This document shows positions 39,689-47,910 of a stretch of 64,000 nt of DNA, piece by piece (position 1 is the first letter of the stretch; each line of letters starts with the position of its first letter). This DNA comes from Olsenella massiliensis. Its GTDB lineage: Bacteria; Actinomycetota; Coriobacteriia; Coriobacteriales; Atopobiaceae. The stretch lies in the NCBI RefSeq assembly GCF_001457795.1, contig NZ_LN898211.1, positions 1 through 64,000 of the forward strand, written 5' to 3'. The translations under genes were made by a program, and so were the position numbers. The notes under the pieces were generated by a model, which saw only the letters and a program-made list of their open reading frames with translations, had not been told where the DNA came from and did no database searches.

Positions 39689-40603
39689 ATGCACGTGCAC
39701 GCACATGACGCCGCAGGTCCGAGGGAGGGCAGCGTGGGGCTAGACAACGAGCGCGAAGAGTCGGCGATGTCGGAGCGACTCCAGGTGGCGGAGGGCTACC
39801 TGATGCAGGGCGAGGCGGACGCCGCCTGCGACCTGCTGGCACGGCTTGCCGCCGACGTCGAGGAGTACGTCAGCGAAAACTGCCCCTCGTCGGACGAGGA
39901 GGAGTGGTTCAGCTTTGGCTCCGACTTCGAGCGGGTCGCCTATCGCCGGGTGTCAGGCGACCGACGCACCCTGCATGACGTCGGCGAACCCATCGACCGT
40001 CTCTACGGCGACCTGGGGCTTGCCCTGGCGCAGCAGGGGGACCGCGAGCTTGCGGTGACCTCGCTCAAGCGGGCCATACGGTGGAACCCCATGGACGTTG
40101 ACAACTACCTGCGCCTTTCGGGCCTGTTGCGCCAGGCGGGCGACGTCGAGGGCAGCGTGCAGCTGGCCTATGAGACCTTTGAGCGCGCGAGCGACCCCGC
40201 GCAGCTGGTCCAGGCGTACCTCATATTTGCGAACTTCTTCCGCGAGCTGGGACGCGCAGGCTATGGGGCGGCCTGCCTGCGGGCCGCGCGACGTCTCATG
40301 CCGCACAGCGAGGGGCTTGCATCGACGATTGACCAGCTCAGGGGCAGCGACCTTGACCCCGACTCCCTGGATGACGCCGAAGAGGCAAGGCTCCTGGATG
40401 ACGCGCGCATTCCGCGCGGCGCCAACATCGAGGTCGTGATCGAGTTGCTGTCGTGCGCGCTCACGGCGGAGCTGGCCGGCAACGAGGAGGCCCGGACGTC
40501 CTTCGTGCTCAGGGCGCGCGGCCTCTCAGACGATCAGACGGTCGAGGGCATCCTCGCCGAGCTGCGTAAAAGTGACGAGGAGGACGCTCATGGCCAAGGG
40601 TAG
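39689..40603 (+). CDS. TPR-containing protein of unknown function
   Basis: The 304-residue acidic, soluble protein contains two or three TPR-like helical repeats around residues 90-200 (LYGDLGLALAQQGDRELAVT and YLRLSGLLRQAGDVEGSVQ). No signal peptide or membrane segment is seen. It lies 16 nt after rnr and overlaps smpB by 14 nt, so it is translated with them and may be an adaptor of that RNA or ribosome-rescue group (inference). The start is uncertain: an ATG at 39689 with AAAGGGG, a GTG at 39734 behind GAGGGAGGG, or ATG at 39767. Confidence 0.7.
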   Translation: MHVHAHDAAGPREGSVGLDNEREESAMSERLQVAEGYLMQGEADAACDLLARLAADVEEYVSENCPSSDEEEWFSFGSDFERVAYRRVSGDRRTLHDVGEPIDRLYGDLGLALAQQGDRELAVTSLKRAIRWNPMDVDNYLRLSGLLRQAGDVEGSVQLAYETFERASDPAQLVQAYLIFANFFRELGRAGYGAACLRAARRLMPHSEGLASTIDQLRGSDLDPDSLDDAEEARLLDDARIPRGANIEVVIELLSCALTAELAGNEEARTSFVLRARGLSDDQTVEGILAELRKSDEEDAHGQG

Positions 40604-41114
40604 GCCCAGCGTCGTCGCCCAGCCCAAGGCGGGCGGCGGGCAAGGCGCTCGCGTTCGCCAGAAGAGGACGATCGCCCACAATCGCGCCGCCCGACACAAC
40701 TACGAGATCGAGGAGACCTGGGAGGCGGGCATAGAGCTCACCGGCACCGAGGTCAAGAGCATCCGTGAGCGCCCGTGCCAGATCAGCGACTCGTTCTGCA
40801 TCGTGCGCGGCGGCGAGCTCTTTCTCGTGGGCGTCCACATCCATCCCTACTCCAACGGCGGCGTCTGGAACGTCGATCCGGACCGCCGTCGGCGCCTTCT
40901 GATGCATCGCCGCCAGATTGACGCCATCGACCAGCGCATGAAGACCAAGGGCGTCGCGCTCGTGCCCCTGGAACTATACTTTGACGAGCGCAATCGCGTG
41001 AAGCTTCGCGTTGGCATGGGCCGAGGCAAGAAGCTCTATGACAAGCGTCGAGACATGGCCAAGCGCGACACGGAGCGAGAGGTGCAGCGCGCCCTCAAAG
41101 CTCGCGTGCGCTAG
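40590..41114 (+). CDS. smpB: SsrA-binding protein SmpB
   Basis: The 174-residue protein binds the tRNA-like part of tmRNA in trans-translation. Hallmarks are AHNRAARHNYEIEETWEAGI, LTGTEVKSIRERPCQISDSF, and the basic tail RGKKLYDKRRDMAKRD. The ATG follows GAGGAGGA inside the end of the preceding gene. It has a 20-residue longer, basic N-terminus than E. coli SmpB. The ssrA gene is 2.3 kb downstream on the same strand. Confidence 0.96.
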   Translation: MAKGRPSVVAQPKAGGGQGARVRQKRTIAHNRAARHNYEIEETWEAGIELTGTEVKSIRERPCQISDSFCIVRGGELFLVGVHIHPYSNGGVWNVDPDRRRRLLMHRRQIDAIDQRMKTKGVALVPLELYFDERNRVKLRVGMGRGKKLYDKRRDMAKRDTEREVQRALKARVR

Positions 41115-41165
41115 TGCGTCACTATCGGGACGGTCCGTCCGGGCCGCAGGGAAAGGAAGGAAGCG

Positions 41166-41687
41166 ATGGCGACAGACGAGCTCTTTGACGAGAGGGCACT
41201 GTTCAAGTTCACGTCGGGCCTCTATGTGGTGTCGGCGGCCGACGGCGACGAGGTGGGGGCCTGCATCATCAACACCGGCCTCCAGGTGACCAGCAAGCCG
41301 TTTCAGGTCCAGGTCGTCGTCAACAAGGAGAACCATACCGAGCAGGTTATCGAGAAGGCGGGGCACTTTGCCCTCTGCCCGCTCACGCAGGACGTTGACA
41401 TGCTCTACATAGGGCGCTTCGGCTTCAGGTCATCCGCTGACATTGACAAGTTCGACGGCGTCAAGACCGAGACCACCAGCCTGGGGGACCCTTATGAGTG
41501 CGAGCACGCGGCGAGCGTCATCGCCTGCGAAGTCAGGCAGACGCTCGACGTGGGCACCCATATGATCTTCGTGGGCGAGGTCAAGGAGGCGAGGCCGCTC
41601 TCCGACGTGGAGCCCCTTACCTACGGGTACTACCACACCGTGCTCAAGGGCAAGACACCGCCCAAGGCTTCATCCTACATCGGGTAA
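41166..41687 (+). CDS. Flavin reductase-like FMN-binding protein
   Basis: The 173-residue protein has the FMN-binding split-barrel fold of flavoredoxin and of the N-terminal domain of high-molecular-weight rubredoxins: FKFTSGLYVVSAADGDEVGACIINT split over residues 13-37, TSKPFQVQVVVNKENHT, and FGFRSSADIDKFDGV. In clostridial and methanogen-type systems such domains shuttle electrons from NAD(P)H or rubredoxin to O2 or NO detoxifying flavoproteins. AAGGAAGGAAG precedes the ATG. A rubredoxin gene follows 126 nt later. Confidence 0.85.
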   Translation: MATDELFDERALFKFTSGLYVVSAADGDEVGACIINTGLQVTSKPFQVQVVVNKENHTEQVIEKAGHFALCPLTQDVDMLYIGRFGFRSSADIDKFDGVKTETTSLGDPYECEHAASVIACEVRQTLDVGTHMIFVGEVKEARPLSDVEPLTYGYYHTVLKGKTPPKASSYIG

Positions 41688-41813
41688 TATGAAGGCAACA
41701 TGAAAGGGGACGATGCCGGAGCCCGCAAATGGGTACCGTAGCATCAGGCCCGCAGTGGCCGGCGAACTTGGCGCGCAGAGGGCGCGCCTCCATGACATAC
41801 GAGAGGAAGTAAC

Positions 41814-41957
41814 ATGGCCGAAGAGAAGAAGACGTACAAGTTCCGCTGCCTGGTCTGTGGCTACGAGACCGAGGTTGACACTCCCGAGCTGCCCGAGGAC
41901 TTCGTCTGCCCCGTCTGCGGCGTCGGCCCTGACCAGTTCGAGCTGGTCGAGGAGTAG
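41814..41957 (+). CDS. Small rubredoxin-type protein (47 aa)
   Basis: The 47-residue protein has two CxxC knuckles, CLVCGYE at residues 12-18 and [12 protein letters not shown] at 32-43. The 16-residue spacing between the pairs is shorter than in classical rubredoxin and matches the rubredoxin-like domain of rubrerythrin. GAGAGGAAG precedes the ATG. It follows the flavin reductase-like gene on the same strand and together they resemble the two halves of a high-molecular-weight rubredoxin. Function is electron transfer, probably in oxidative stress defence. Confidence 0.88.
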   Translation: MAEEKKTYKFRCLVCGYETEVDTPELPEDFVCPVCGVGPDQFELVEE

Positions 41958-41996
41958 CTTGCCCGGCGCATGAGGCGCCGGCGTACGGAAGGAAGA

Positions 41997-42030
41997 GGGG
42001 GCCTGCCGCGCGCGTGCGCTGCGGGCCCCC
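41997..42030 (+). terminator. Terminator after the rubredoxin-type gene
   Basis: A 10-bp stem GGGGGCCTGC/GCGGGCCCCC (one G-U pair) with a 14-nt loop is followed by TTCGT. Confidence 0.7.
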
Positions 42031-42127
42031 TTCGTATGCGTCTACAATGGGCTGGTGGCCACGCAGGGGTCGGCAGTCATGCGTGGGCGGCGGGGCGCGA
42101 TGACGTACTGCCAACGAGAAGAGGTGC

Positions 42128-42787
42128 GTGCCGGTGAGGCATGCGACGCAGACATCCGAATCCATGGAGCTTGCCGTCTTTCTGGCCCTGTCGGGCGGCG
42201 TCATGGACGCCTACTCCTACAGCGCGCGCGGGCACGTGTTCGCCAACGCCCAGACGGGCAACATGCTGCTGCTTGGCGTGGGCCTGTCGCAGGGAGACCT
42301 GGGAGGCTGCCTGCGCTACCTGCTGCCCGTCGTGTCGTTTGCCCTGGGCATCGCCGCGGCCCATGCCCTCAAGCTGCGCGCGCCAAGACGCGCCCTGCAT
42401 TGGCGTCAGATCGTGCTCGCGTGCGAGATGCTGCTGCTCGTCTGCGTGGCGGCCCTGCCTGAGTCCCTCAACCTCCTCGCCAACAGCCTGATGTCGCTCG
42501 CCTGTGGCATGCAGGTGCAGGCGTTTCGCAAGCTCCACGGTCATGCGTTTGCCACCACGATGTGCATCGGCAACCTGCGCAGCGGCACGCAGGCCCTCGT
42601 CTCGTTCCTGCACGCCCGCGAGAGGAGCCATCTTGAGACGGGCCTGCTGTACTACTTCGTGATCGCGTGCTTCGTGCTGGGGGCCGTCCTGGGCAACCAC
42701 CTCGTCGGCCCCTGGGGGCTGCAGGCCATCCTGGCCAGCCCCGCCCTGCTCGCTGTGGCGTTCTTCCTGATGTTTCGCGTGCGCTGA
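42128..42787 (+). CDS. YoaK/DUF1275 family membrane protein
   Basis: The 219-residue integral membrane protein has about six hydrophobic segments. The family signatures GGVMDAYSYSARGHVFANAQTGN (residues 23-45, in parts) and TTMCIGNLRSG are present. Family function is unknown; some members are linked to stress resistance. The start is a GTG with GAAGAGG upstream; ATG at 42164 is an alternative. A TACAAT box lies at 42043-42048. Confidence 0.82.
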   Translation: MPVRHATQTSESMELAVFLALSGGVMDAYSYSARGHVFANAQTGNMLLLGVGLSQGDLGGCLRYLLPVVSFALGIAAAHALKLRAPRRALHWRQIVLACEMLLLVCVAALPESLNLLANSLMSLACGMQVQAFRKLHGHAFATTMCIGNLRSGTQALVSFLHARERSHLETGLLYYFVIACFVLGAVLGNHLVGPWGLQAILASPALLAVAFFLMFRVR

Positions 42788-42917
42788 CGGCGGGGATGCC
42801 CCGGTCGTCCATATGTGCGTCGTGTGTTCTCGCGATGCGCGGCAACGGCGGCCGACACGTGGGTATACGCGAAGTAGGTCAAACCTTAATGCCCACGGGG
42901 GCGGAAGGAAGGTCGCT

Positions 42918-43130
42918 ATGTCCAACGAGAAGATTGACGCCAAGGTTGACGGTGCCATCGGCAGCGTCAAGGAGGGCGTCGGCAAGGTCGTGGGCGACAC
43001 CAAGCTCCAGTCCGAGGGCGTCGTCGAGCAGGCCGGCTCCAAGGCGCGCGAGCTCGTCGAGGATGCCAAGGGTGCCGTTGAGGGCATCGCCGAGGGCGTT
43101 GACAAGCTCGTTCACGGAGACAAGAAGTAA
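42918..43130 (+). CDS. CsbD family stress protein
   Basis: The 70-residue, Ala/Gly/Lys/Glu-rich helical protein has the CsbD pattern of repeats (VDGAIGSVKEGVGKVVGDTK). Family members are abundant general-stress proteins of unknown mechanism. GGAAGGAAGG precedes the ATG and a terminator hairpin follows, so it forms a single-gene unit. Confidence 0.85.
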   Translation: MSNEKIDAKVDGAIGSVKEGVGKVVGDTKLQSEGVVEQAGSKARELVEDAKGAVEGIAEGVDKLVHGDKK

Positions 43131-43152
43131 GCTCTAACATATATGCGTGCGA

Positions 43153-43184
43153 GGGGGCGAGGCGACGTCGGTCGTCTCGCCCCC
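43153..43184 (+). terminator. Terminator after the CsbD gene
   Basis: A 14-bp stem GGGGGCGAGGCGAC/GTCGTCTCGCCCCC (one G-U pair) with a 4-nt loop is followed by TTCTCG. Confidence 0.85.
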
Positions 43185-43381
43185 TTCTCGTAGGTGCGTG
43201 TGCGTCGCAAGGCGGGCGTGTGCGCGCCTGGTGTCGGCCGTCACAGGTGGCGTGGCATGGACTTTTGCGCACGCCTTCTGTCGCGACGGGTCATTGGGTA
43301 GAATGATGACGTGAGCCGCGCCGCGAGCGGCTCATGACGGTACGTTGACATTCGCATGGTGGCAGTGACCCCAGAATCCGT

Positions 43382-43746
43382 GGGGGTGACTGGTTTCGAC
43401 AGGGTATGTCTGAGGTGGGCAGCAGGCCGTGGTCTCCTCGCCACGTTAAACAGGGGTACCGTCAAATTGAATTGACGACAACTCGTATCAGGGCTCTTAC
43501 GCCCTCGCCGCTTAATTAATTAGCGGCCGTCAACCCGGGGGATGCTCCCGACCCCGGCGCGGCGTCATCTAAGGGAGACGCCCGTGCGGACGTCGTTGGT
43601 ATGCCGCACGTCAAGACCGAACCAACTGGGGCGCGGTGCGCGGGTCACGAGGCGCGCCTCGCCTAAGATGCAACACGTGACTGAGCTTGGAGACACCTGC
43701 CAGGGATGTGCTTTGGACCGGAGTTCGATTCTCCGCACCTCCACCA
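43382..43746 (+). ncRNA. ssrA: Transfer-messenger RNA (tmRNA)
   Basis: The 365-nt gene has a 7-bp acceptor stem GGGGGTG (43382-43388) pairing with CACCTCC (43736-43742), an A discriminator and an encoded CCA end. GGTTTCGAC near the 5' end and GGAGTTCGATTCTCC near the 3' end give the tRNA-like domain. The tag reading frame ends in ALAA and two stops. It frees stalled ribosomes together with SmpB. Its 3' tRNA-like end is a common phage integration site, relevant to the island downstream. A TAGAAT -10-like box lies at 43299-43304. Confidence 0.95.
43474..43515 (+). other. tmRNA proteolysis tag frame
   Basis: The frame reads DDNSYQGSYALAA followed by TAA (and a second TAG downstream). The tail ALAA is the standard recognition signal for ClpXP-type proteases. 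The resume codon is taken as GAC because an in-frame TGA lies two codons upstream, but its exact position is an inference. Confidence 0.75.
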
Positions 43747-43815
43747 TGAGTGTAGTAGGCGAACACCTCAGGGTGTTCGCCGTGCGTCGAGCGTTCATAC
43801 TGCTCGTCGGATAAG

Positions 43816-43849
43816 AGAGGGGGCCGCCCTGGCTTGGGTGGTCCCCTCT
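43816..43849. terminator. Terminator between ssrA and the convergent island
   Basis: A 13-bp stem with two G-U pairs (43816-43828 with 43837-43849) is followed by TCTTCGTTT. A second 10-bp hairpin GGCGAACACC/GGTGTTCGCC lies between it and ssrA at 43758-43781. Confidence 0.75.
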
Positions 43850-43859
43850 TCTTCGTTTG

Positions 43860-44102
43860 CTATGCCTGCGGCATGACCTTCCGCTTTCCGCTCTCGCCGA
43901 GGTACGACATGAGGCGCGCGCCGCCCGGCCCTGTAGTCAGCAGCAGATGCTCGCGGTTATGGCGGTCGCAGACGATCTCTTGCCGCACGTAGCCCGGAAG
44001 GTCGAAGATGGGGCCGTCGGTGCGGGTATCCGTCACGGCCATGTCTCTGCCGGCGAAGGCCTCGGCGCCCTTCTCGGGCTTCTCGTCCTTCTCGGGGTCC
44101 AT
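43860..44102 (-). CDS. Hypothetical protein (80 aa)
   Basis: Small soluble protein of mixed charge with no known domain; a central YVRQEIVCDRHNREHLLL is the most structured part. An AAGGAGAGG site precedes the ATG, so expression is plausible. It is the last gene of the minus-strand island next to ssrA and is separated from the next gene by a hairpin. No function can be given. Confidence 0.6.
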   Translation of the reverse strand: MDPEKDEKPEKGAEAFAGRDMAVTDTRTDGPIFDLPGYVRQEIVCDRHNREHLLLTTGPGGARLMSYLGESGKRKVMPQA

Positions 44103-44211
44103 GTCCCTCTCCTTTCCTGGGTTTGTTTGCGCGCTTCCCTGCGCGGGACAGGTGGGTTTTTCTCGCTATCCCAAGCGAGGAGAGGGTATCGGGGGTGTCG
44201 CCGCAAAAGAG

Positions 44212-44233
44212 GAGCCGCCCCGGAGGGCGGCTC
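44212..44233 (-). terminator. Terminator of the two-gene unit in the island
   Basis: A 9-bp stem GAGCCGCCC/GGGCGGCTC with a CGGA loop is followed, on the minus strand, by CTCTTTTGC, a U-tract. It lies 55 nt after the stop of the small gene upstream. Confidence 0.75.
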
Positions 44234-44287
44234 TTGTCTTGGCTGGTTTTGGACCGAGGGCGCCCGTGCGATCGCCCGTGGCTCATT

Positions 44288-44479
44288 CTAGCTTTCTTGC
44301 GAAACCAGGAACGCCTCCTCCCGGTCTCTGAGCTCCTGCATCCGTTTCTCCCTCGCACGAGACCAACCATCGAATTCGGCTTTCACCGCCGCCGGCGCTC
44401 CATCGCGAAGGTGCCACCCATCGTCGTCGACGAAGAAGAACGGGCTCTTTGTGAACTCGGGTGCTCGCATTGTCGTCAT
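44288..44479 (-). CDS. Small hypothetical protein (63 aa) coupled to the HExxH gene
   Basis: The 63-residue charged protein (about one third Asp, Glu, Arg and Lys) has no recognised domain. Its ATG overlaps the preceding stop codon in ATGA, so the two are translated together. Size and coupling would fit an immunity or partner protein for the HExxH protein, but this is inference. Confidence 0.65.
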   Translation of the reverse strand: MTTMRAPEFTKSPFFFVDDDGWHLRDGAPAAVKAEFDGWSRAREKRMQELRDREEAFLVSQES

Positions 44480-45372
44480 TGGGTTGCTCCCATCTGCTCT
44501 TTAACCCATTTTAGCAACTCTCGTGCTACTGGTCGTGGCTCGTCGCCGGACAGCGCCTCTGCCAGCGCCTCGGCGAACCATTCGGGTGGCCCTCCGTCCA
44601 CCGAATACCCGCTAACGGCTCGCTCGACATCGAGCATGCTTAGCCCGCAGTCGTGCATGATGCGTGGCTGGATGAAGCTGGAGACCGAACCGTCCGCGCT
44701 TTTCACGCCCATTCTCACGAGCTCGTCGTCGACGGCATGGGCGAACTCGTGGGAGAGGATCATCTCAACACCCGGTCCCTTCGGATGGTATCCGATTGCC
44801 GCATCTTCGAGATAAGGGGTCCGTATCGACGAGTCGCGACCGAAGAACTTCAGGTTCAGGGTGATCGTTTTTGTTGCTGAGTCGTACCATGCGTAGGCGT
44901 TTTTGAGGTTCTCGGGCGCATCGCTCGGCCGGCATGTCGCGATGCCGGAGATTTTTCCATGCATGGCCGGCAGTTCGCCTATCGAGGACTTCAGCGACGA
45001 GAGAACCGCCCTTCTTGTCCTGCCGTGCAGACCACTCAGCGATATGCCCGCCTGCGAAATTCCCGTTGCCTTTTCTAGGTCAATTCCTCTAACTGGCTTC
45101 GAATGCGCCCGCAACCCTTCGAGAGCGGAGGAGAACAGGCTTCGCTGGCTCGCCTTGCTGAGGTGCGGCCAGTTGCGCGCGTCGATGCCGCGGGACCGAA
45201 GCTCCTCGGATAAGGCGCTCTGCGCCGCCGACTTCGATATCCCGCGCGCCTTGAGCGTCCGCTTCACCCCGTTCCCATCTAGGAACTCTTTCATGGTCCG
45301 ACGGCTCGCGTCGCTCCTGCGCACCTTCGGCATGTCGCCGGCCCACTCGCGCCGCGGCCTGCGGTCCAGCAC
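44476..45372 (-). CDS. HExxH-containing protein (possible metallopeptidase), island gene
   Basis: The 298-residue protein has HEFAHAVDDE (HEFAH at residues 208-212) and, further on, PPEWFAEALAEALSGDE, which could supply the third Glu ligand. The N-terminal 100 residues are basic and helical (SKSAAQSALSEELRSRGID) without signal peptide. This layout resembles phage morphogenesis-associated or polymorphic-toxin metallopeptidases. The composition is visibly lower in GC and codon choice differs from neighbouring genes, a sign of transfer. The start is uncertain: GTG at 45372 or ATG at 45333. The 5' part may be truncated. Confidence 0.65.
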   Translation of the reverse strand: MLDRRPRREWAGDMPKVRRSDASRRTMKEFLDGNGVKRTLKARGISKSAAQSALSEELRSRGIDARNWPHLSKASQRSLFSSALEGLRAHSKPVRGIDLEKATGISQAGISLSGLHGRTRRAVLSSLKSSIGELPAMHGKISGIATCRPSDAPENLKNAYAWYDSATKTITLNLKFFGRDSSIRTPYLEDAAIGYHPKGPGVEMILSHEFAHAVDDELVRMGVKSADGSVSSFIQPRIMHDCGLSMLDVERAVSGYSVDGGPPEWFAEALAEALSGDEPRPVARELLKWVKEQMGATQ

Positions 45373-45393
45373 CGGCGCCTTGCCCCTCGACTC

Positions 45394-45582
45394 GTGCAGG
45401 TCGTCGTGCCCGGTGAACAGGCTGAGCTGGCGGATGAGTTCGAGGCCCAGTGGGGGAGGGGGCTAGCCCCTGCCGACGACAGGTTCGATGAGGATGACGT
45501 CTTTGCCATCTGGTCAATGGATGACGACAGGGAGATATCCATCAGCTTCCGCGACCAGCTGCCGCAGCCGGCAAGAGGATGA
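45394..45582 (+). pseudogene. Possible 3' remnant of an unknown gene
   Basis: A short plus-strand frame encodes an acidic stretch (FDEDDVFAIWSMDDDREISI) that reads like real protein and ends in a stop. It begins just beyond the 5' end of the island HExxH gene and has no ribosome-binding site, so it may be the end of a gene cut by the insertion. No family was recognised; it may be chance. Confidence 0.3.
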
Positions 45583-45710
45583 CAAACAGCAACACCCGTC
45601 CCGCCAGGCGGGCAGGCTCCCGGGCAAGGGGCTCGCGTGACCCGCCCTTCGTCCGACACGGGGTTGGGTAGACTGTGATATGCGGACGGTTGGAATGGTC
45701 GGGAGGTGCC

Positions 45711-46649
45711 ATGGATGCTGACATGATGCGACCGCGCACGGCGGACGGAGGCGTCGCCCTCGTGCTCGAGGGCGGTAGCTTCAGGGGCATGTTCACCGCC
45801 GGCGTGCTTGACGTCCTGCAGGAGCGGGGGCTCACGGGCTTCTCGAGCGTGTGGGGCGTGTCTGCCGGCGCCATCAACGCCGCCAGCTTCAAGTCGCGTC
45901 AGCTTGGGCGCACCATGCGCATCATGCTGGCGTACCGTGACGACAGGCGCTTCATGAGCCTGTGGTCCTGGGCCACGACGGGCAACCTTGCCGGCGGGGA
46001 GTTCATGTACGACGAGGTGCAGAACCAGCTGGATCCCAGCGACGACGCCACGTTCAACGCCAACCCCCTGCGCATGTTCGCGGTCGCCTCGGACGTCGTG
46101 TTTGGCTCCGCGGCCTACCTCGAGTGCTTCCATTTTCCCGATGACATCGTCAAGGTACGCGCCTCCGCCTCCATGCCCCTCGTCTCGCAGATGGTGGACA
46201 TCGAGGGCCATCGTTACCTGGACGGGGGCACGACCGACTCCATACCCTACGCCGCCGCGCTGGGCCTTGACGGCGCCACGCCCGTGCCCGGCTGCCCGCC
46301 CGCCCGCAGGGCGCTCGTCGTGCTCACGCAGGACCGCGGCTACGTCAAGGAGGGCGGCAACGAGGCCATGGCCCTGCGCTCCCACCGCTACGACGGATAC
46401 CCCTTCTACCTGGAGGCCCTCTCCTCACGCGCGGAGCGCTACAACGCCAGTCGCCGGCGCCTCTTTGACCTTGAACGCGAGCCTCACTCCCCCGTGCTCG
46501 TGCTCGCCCCGGAGCATCCGGTCGAGGTGTCCACCAACGAGAGCAACGGCGGCCGCCTGCTCGACCTGTACCTGCGAGGTCGCCGCCAGGCAGAGCGCAG
46601 GCTGGGCGACCTGGCCGCCCTCTTGTCGTGCGAGTCTGTTAGCAACTGA
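45711..46649 (+). CDS. Patatin-like phospholipase
   Basis: The 312-residue cytoplasmic acyl hydrolase has the oxyanion-hole block LVLEGGSFRGMFTAGVLDVL, the nucleophile motif GVSAG (about residues 49-53) and the dyad Asp in YLDGGTTDSIP. It would cleave phospholipid or other acyl esters with a Ser-Asp dyad. The start follows GGGAGGTG. It lies alone between the ssrA island and serC. The bacterial RssA/YjjU-type function is not established. Confidence 0.88.
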   Translation: MDADMMRPRTADGGVALVLEGGSFRGMFTAGVLDVLQERGLTGFSSVWGVSAGAINAASFKSRQLGRTMRIMLAYRDDRRFMSLWSWATTGNLAGGEFMYDEVQNQLDPSDDATFNANPLRMFAVASDVVFGSAAYLECFHFPDDIVKVRASASMPLVSQMVDIEGHRYLDGGTTDSIPYAAALGLDGATPVPGCPPARRALVVLTQDRGYVKEGGNEAMALRSHRYDGYPFYLEALSSRAERYNASRRRLFDLEREPHSPVLVLAPEHPVEVSTNESNGGRLLDLYLRGRRQAERRLGDLAALLSCESVSN

Positions 46650-46747
46650 ATAATTTGGCGGCCCGTCACCCAAAATCTGACATGAGAAACCCTAACCTGT
46701 GAATTCGCGCGCATATCAGCCCGTCGCAACGTTAGGAGTGAGCGCCC

Positions 46748-47833
46748 ATGTCCCGTGTATTCAACTTCTCCGCAGGCCCCGCCGTGCTCCCCGAGGACGT
46801 CCTTCGGGAGGCGGCGGACGAGATGCTCGACTACCGGGGCTCGGGGATGTCGGTCAACGAGATGAGCCATCGCTCCAAGACCTTCCAGTCGATCATCGAC
46901 GCGGCCGAGACGGACCTTCGAGACCTCATGGGCGTGCCCGACGACTACAAGGTGCTCTTTCTCCAGGGCGGCGACTCCCTCATCTTTGCCTCGCTCTTCC
47001 TCAACCTCGCCCTCAACAAGAAGGCTGATTACATCCTGACGGGCAACTGGGCCAACAAGGCCTATCAGGAGGCCAAGATCCTGGGTGACCCCAAGGTGCT
47101 CGCCAGCTCCAAGGACAAGAACTTCTCCTATATTCCCGACTGCTCGGACCTGGACGTTCGCGACGACGCGAGCTTCGTCTACATCTGCCAGAACAACACG
47201 ATCTACGGCACCGCCTACCACGAGCTGCCCAATACGAAGGGCCACGAGCTCGTGGCCGACCAGTCCTCCATGTTCCTTTCCGAGCCCGTGGACGTCACGC
47301 GCTTTGGCCTCATCCACGCGGGCGTCCAGAAGAACGTGGGGCCGGCCGGCGTCCAGGTGGTCATCGTGCGCGAGGACCTCATCCCCGACGACCTGCCGGG
47401 CGTGCCCACCCTGCTGCGCTTTAAGACGCAGGCCGACGCGGGCTCGCTCTACAACACGCCCAACTGCTGGGGCATCTACGTCTGCGGCAAGGTCTTCAAG
47501 TGGATCCAGGCGCAGGGCGGCCTTGCGGGCATGAAGGCAAGGAACGAGGAGAAGGCGGCCCTCCTCTATGACTTCCTGGACAGCTCCGACCTCTTCCGCT
47601 CCACGGTGAACCCCAAGGACCGCTCGCTCATGAACGTGCCCTTCGTCACGGGCGACCCGCAGCTCGACGCGGAGTTCGTTGCCGCCGCCGCCCAAGAGGG
47701 ACTCGTGAGCCTCAAGGGGCATCGCAGCGTGGGCGGCATGCGAGCGTCAATCTACAACGCCATGCCCCTTGAGGGCGTCCAGAAGCTCGTCGGCTTCATG
47801 AAGGGGTTCGAGACGGCCCGTCATAGGGCGTAG
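46748..47833 (+). CDS. serC: Phosphoserine aminotransferase
   Basis: The 361-residue PLP enzyme converts 3-phosphohydroxypyruvate to phosphoserine. It has FNFSAGPAVLPEDVL, SHRSKTF, FLQGGDSLIFASLFLNL (usually QGGASxQF) and the Schiff-base lysine in HAGVQKNVGPAGV (about residue 198). TTAGGAG precedes the ATG. serA follows 77 nt later, giving the order serC-serA. Confidence 0.95.
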   Translation: MSRVFNFSAGPAVLPEDVLREAADEMLDYRGSGMSVNEMSHRSKTFQSIIDAAETDLRDLMGVPDDYKVLFLQGGDSLIFASLFLNLALNKKADYILTGNWANKAYQEAKILGDPKVLASSKDKNFSYIPDCSDLDVRDDASFVYICQNNTIYGTAYHELPNTKGHELVADQSSMFLSEPVDVTRFGLIHAGVQKNVGPAGVQVVIVREDLIPDDLPGVPTLLRFKTQADAGSLYNTPNCWGIYVCGKVFKWIQAQGGLAGMKARNEEKAALLYDFLDSSDLFRSTVNPKDRSLMNVPFVTGDPQLDAEFVAAAAQEGLVSLKGHRSVGGMRASIYNAMPLEGVQKLVGFMKGFETARHRA

Positions 47834-47910
47834 GGCCCGTGCGCGGCGCGCCGCGGGCGCCCGCGTTTGCGAGATCGCGACCTCACGGCATTCCAACGAA
47901 GGGGAGACAC

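Noticed and set aside
43700-45700. Duplicated tmRNA 3' end as an att site at the far edge of the island
   Set aside because: The last 30 nt of ssrA (GTTCGATTCTCCGCACCTCC region) were not found again up to 45.7 kb, so island boundaries are inferred only from composition.
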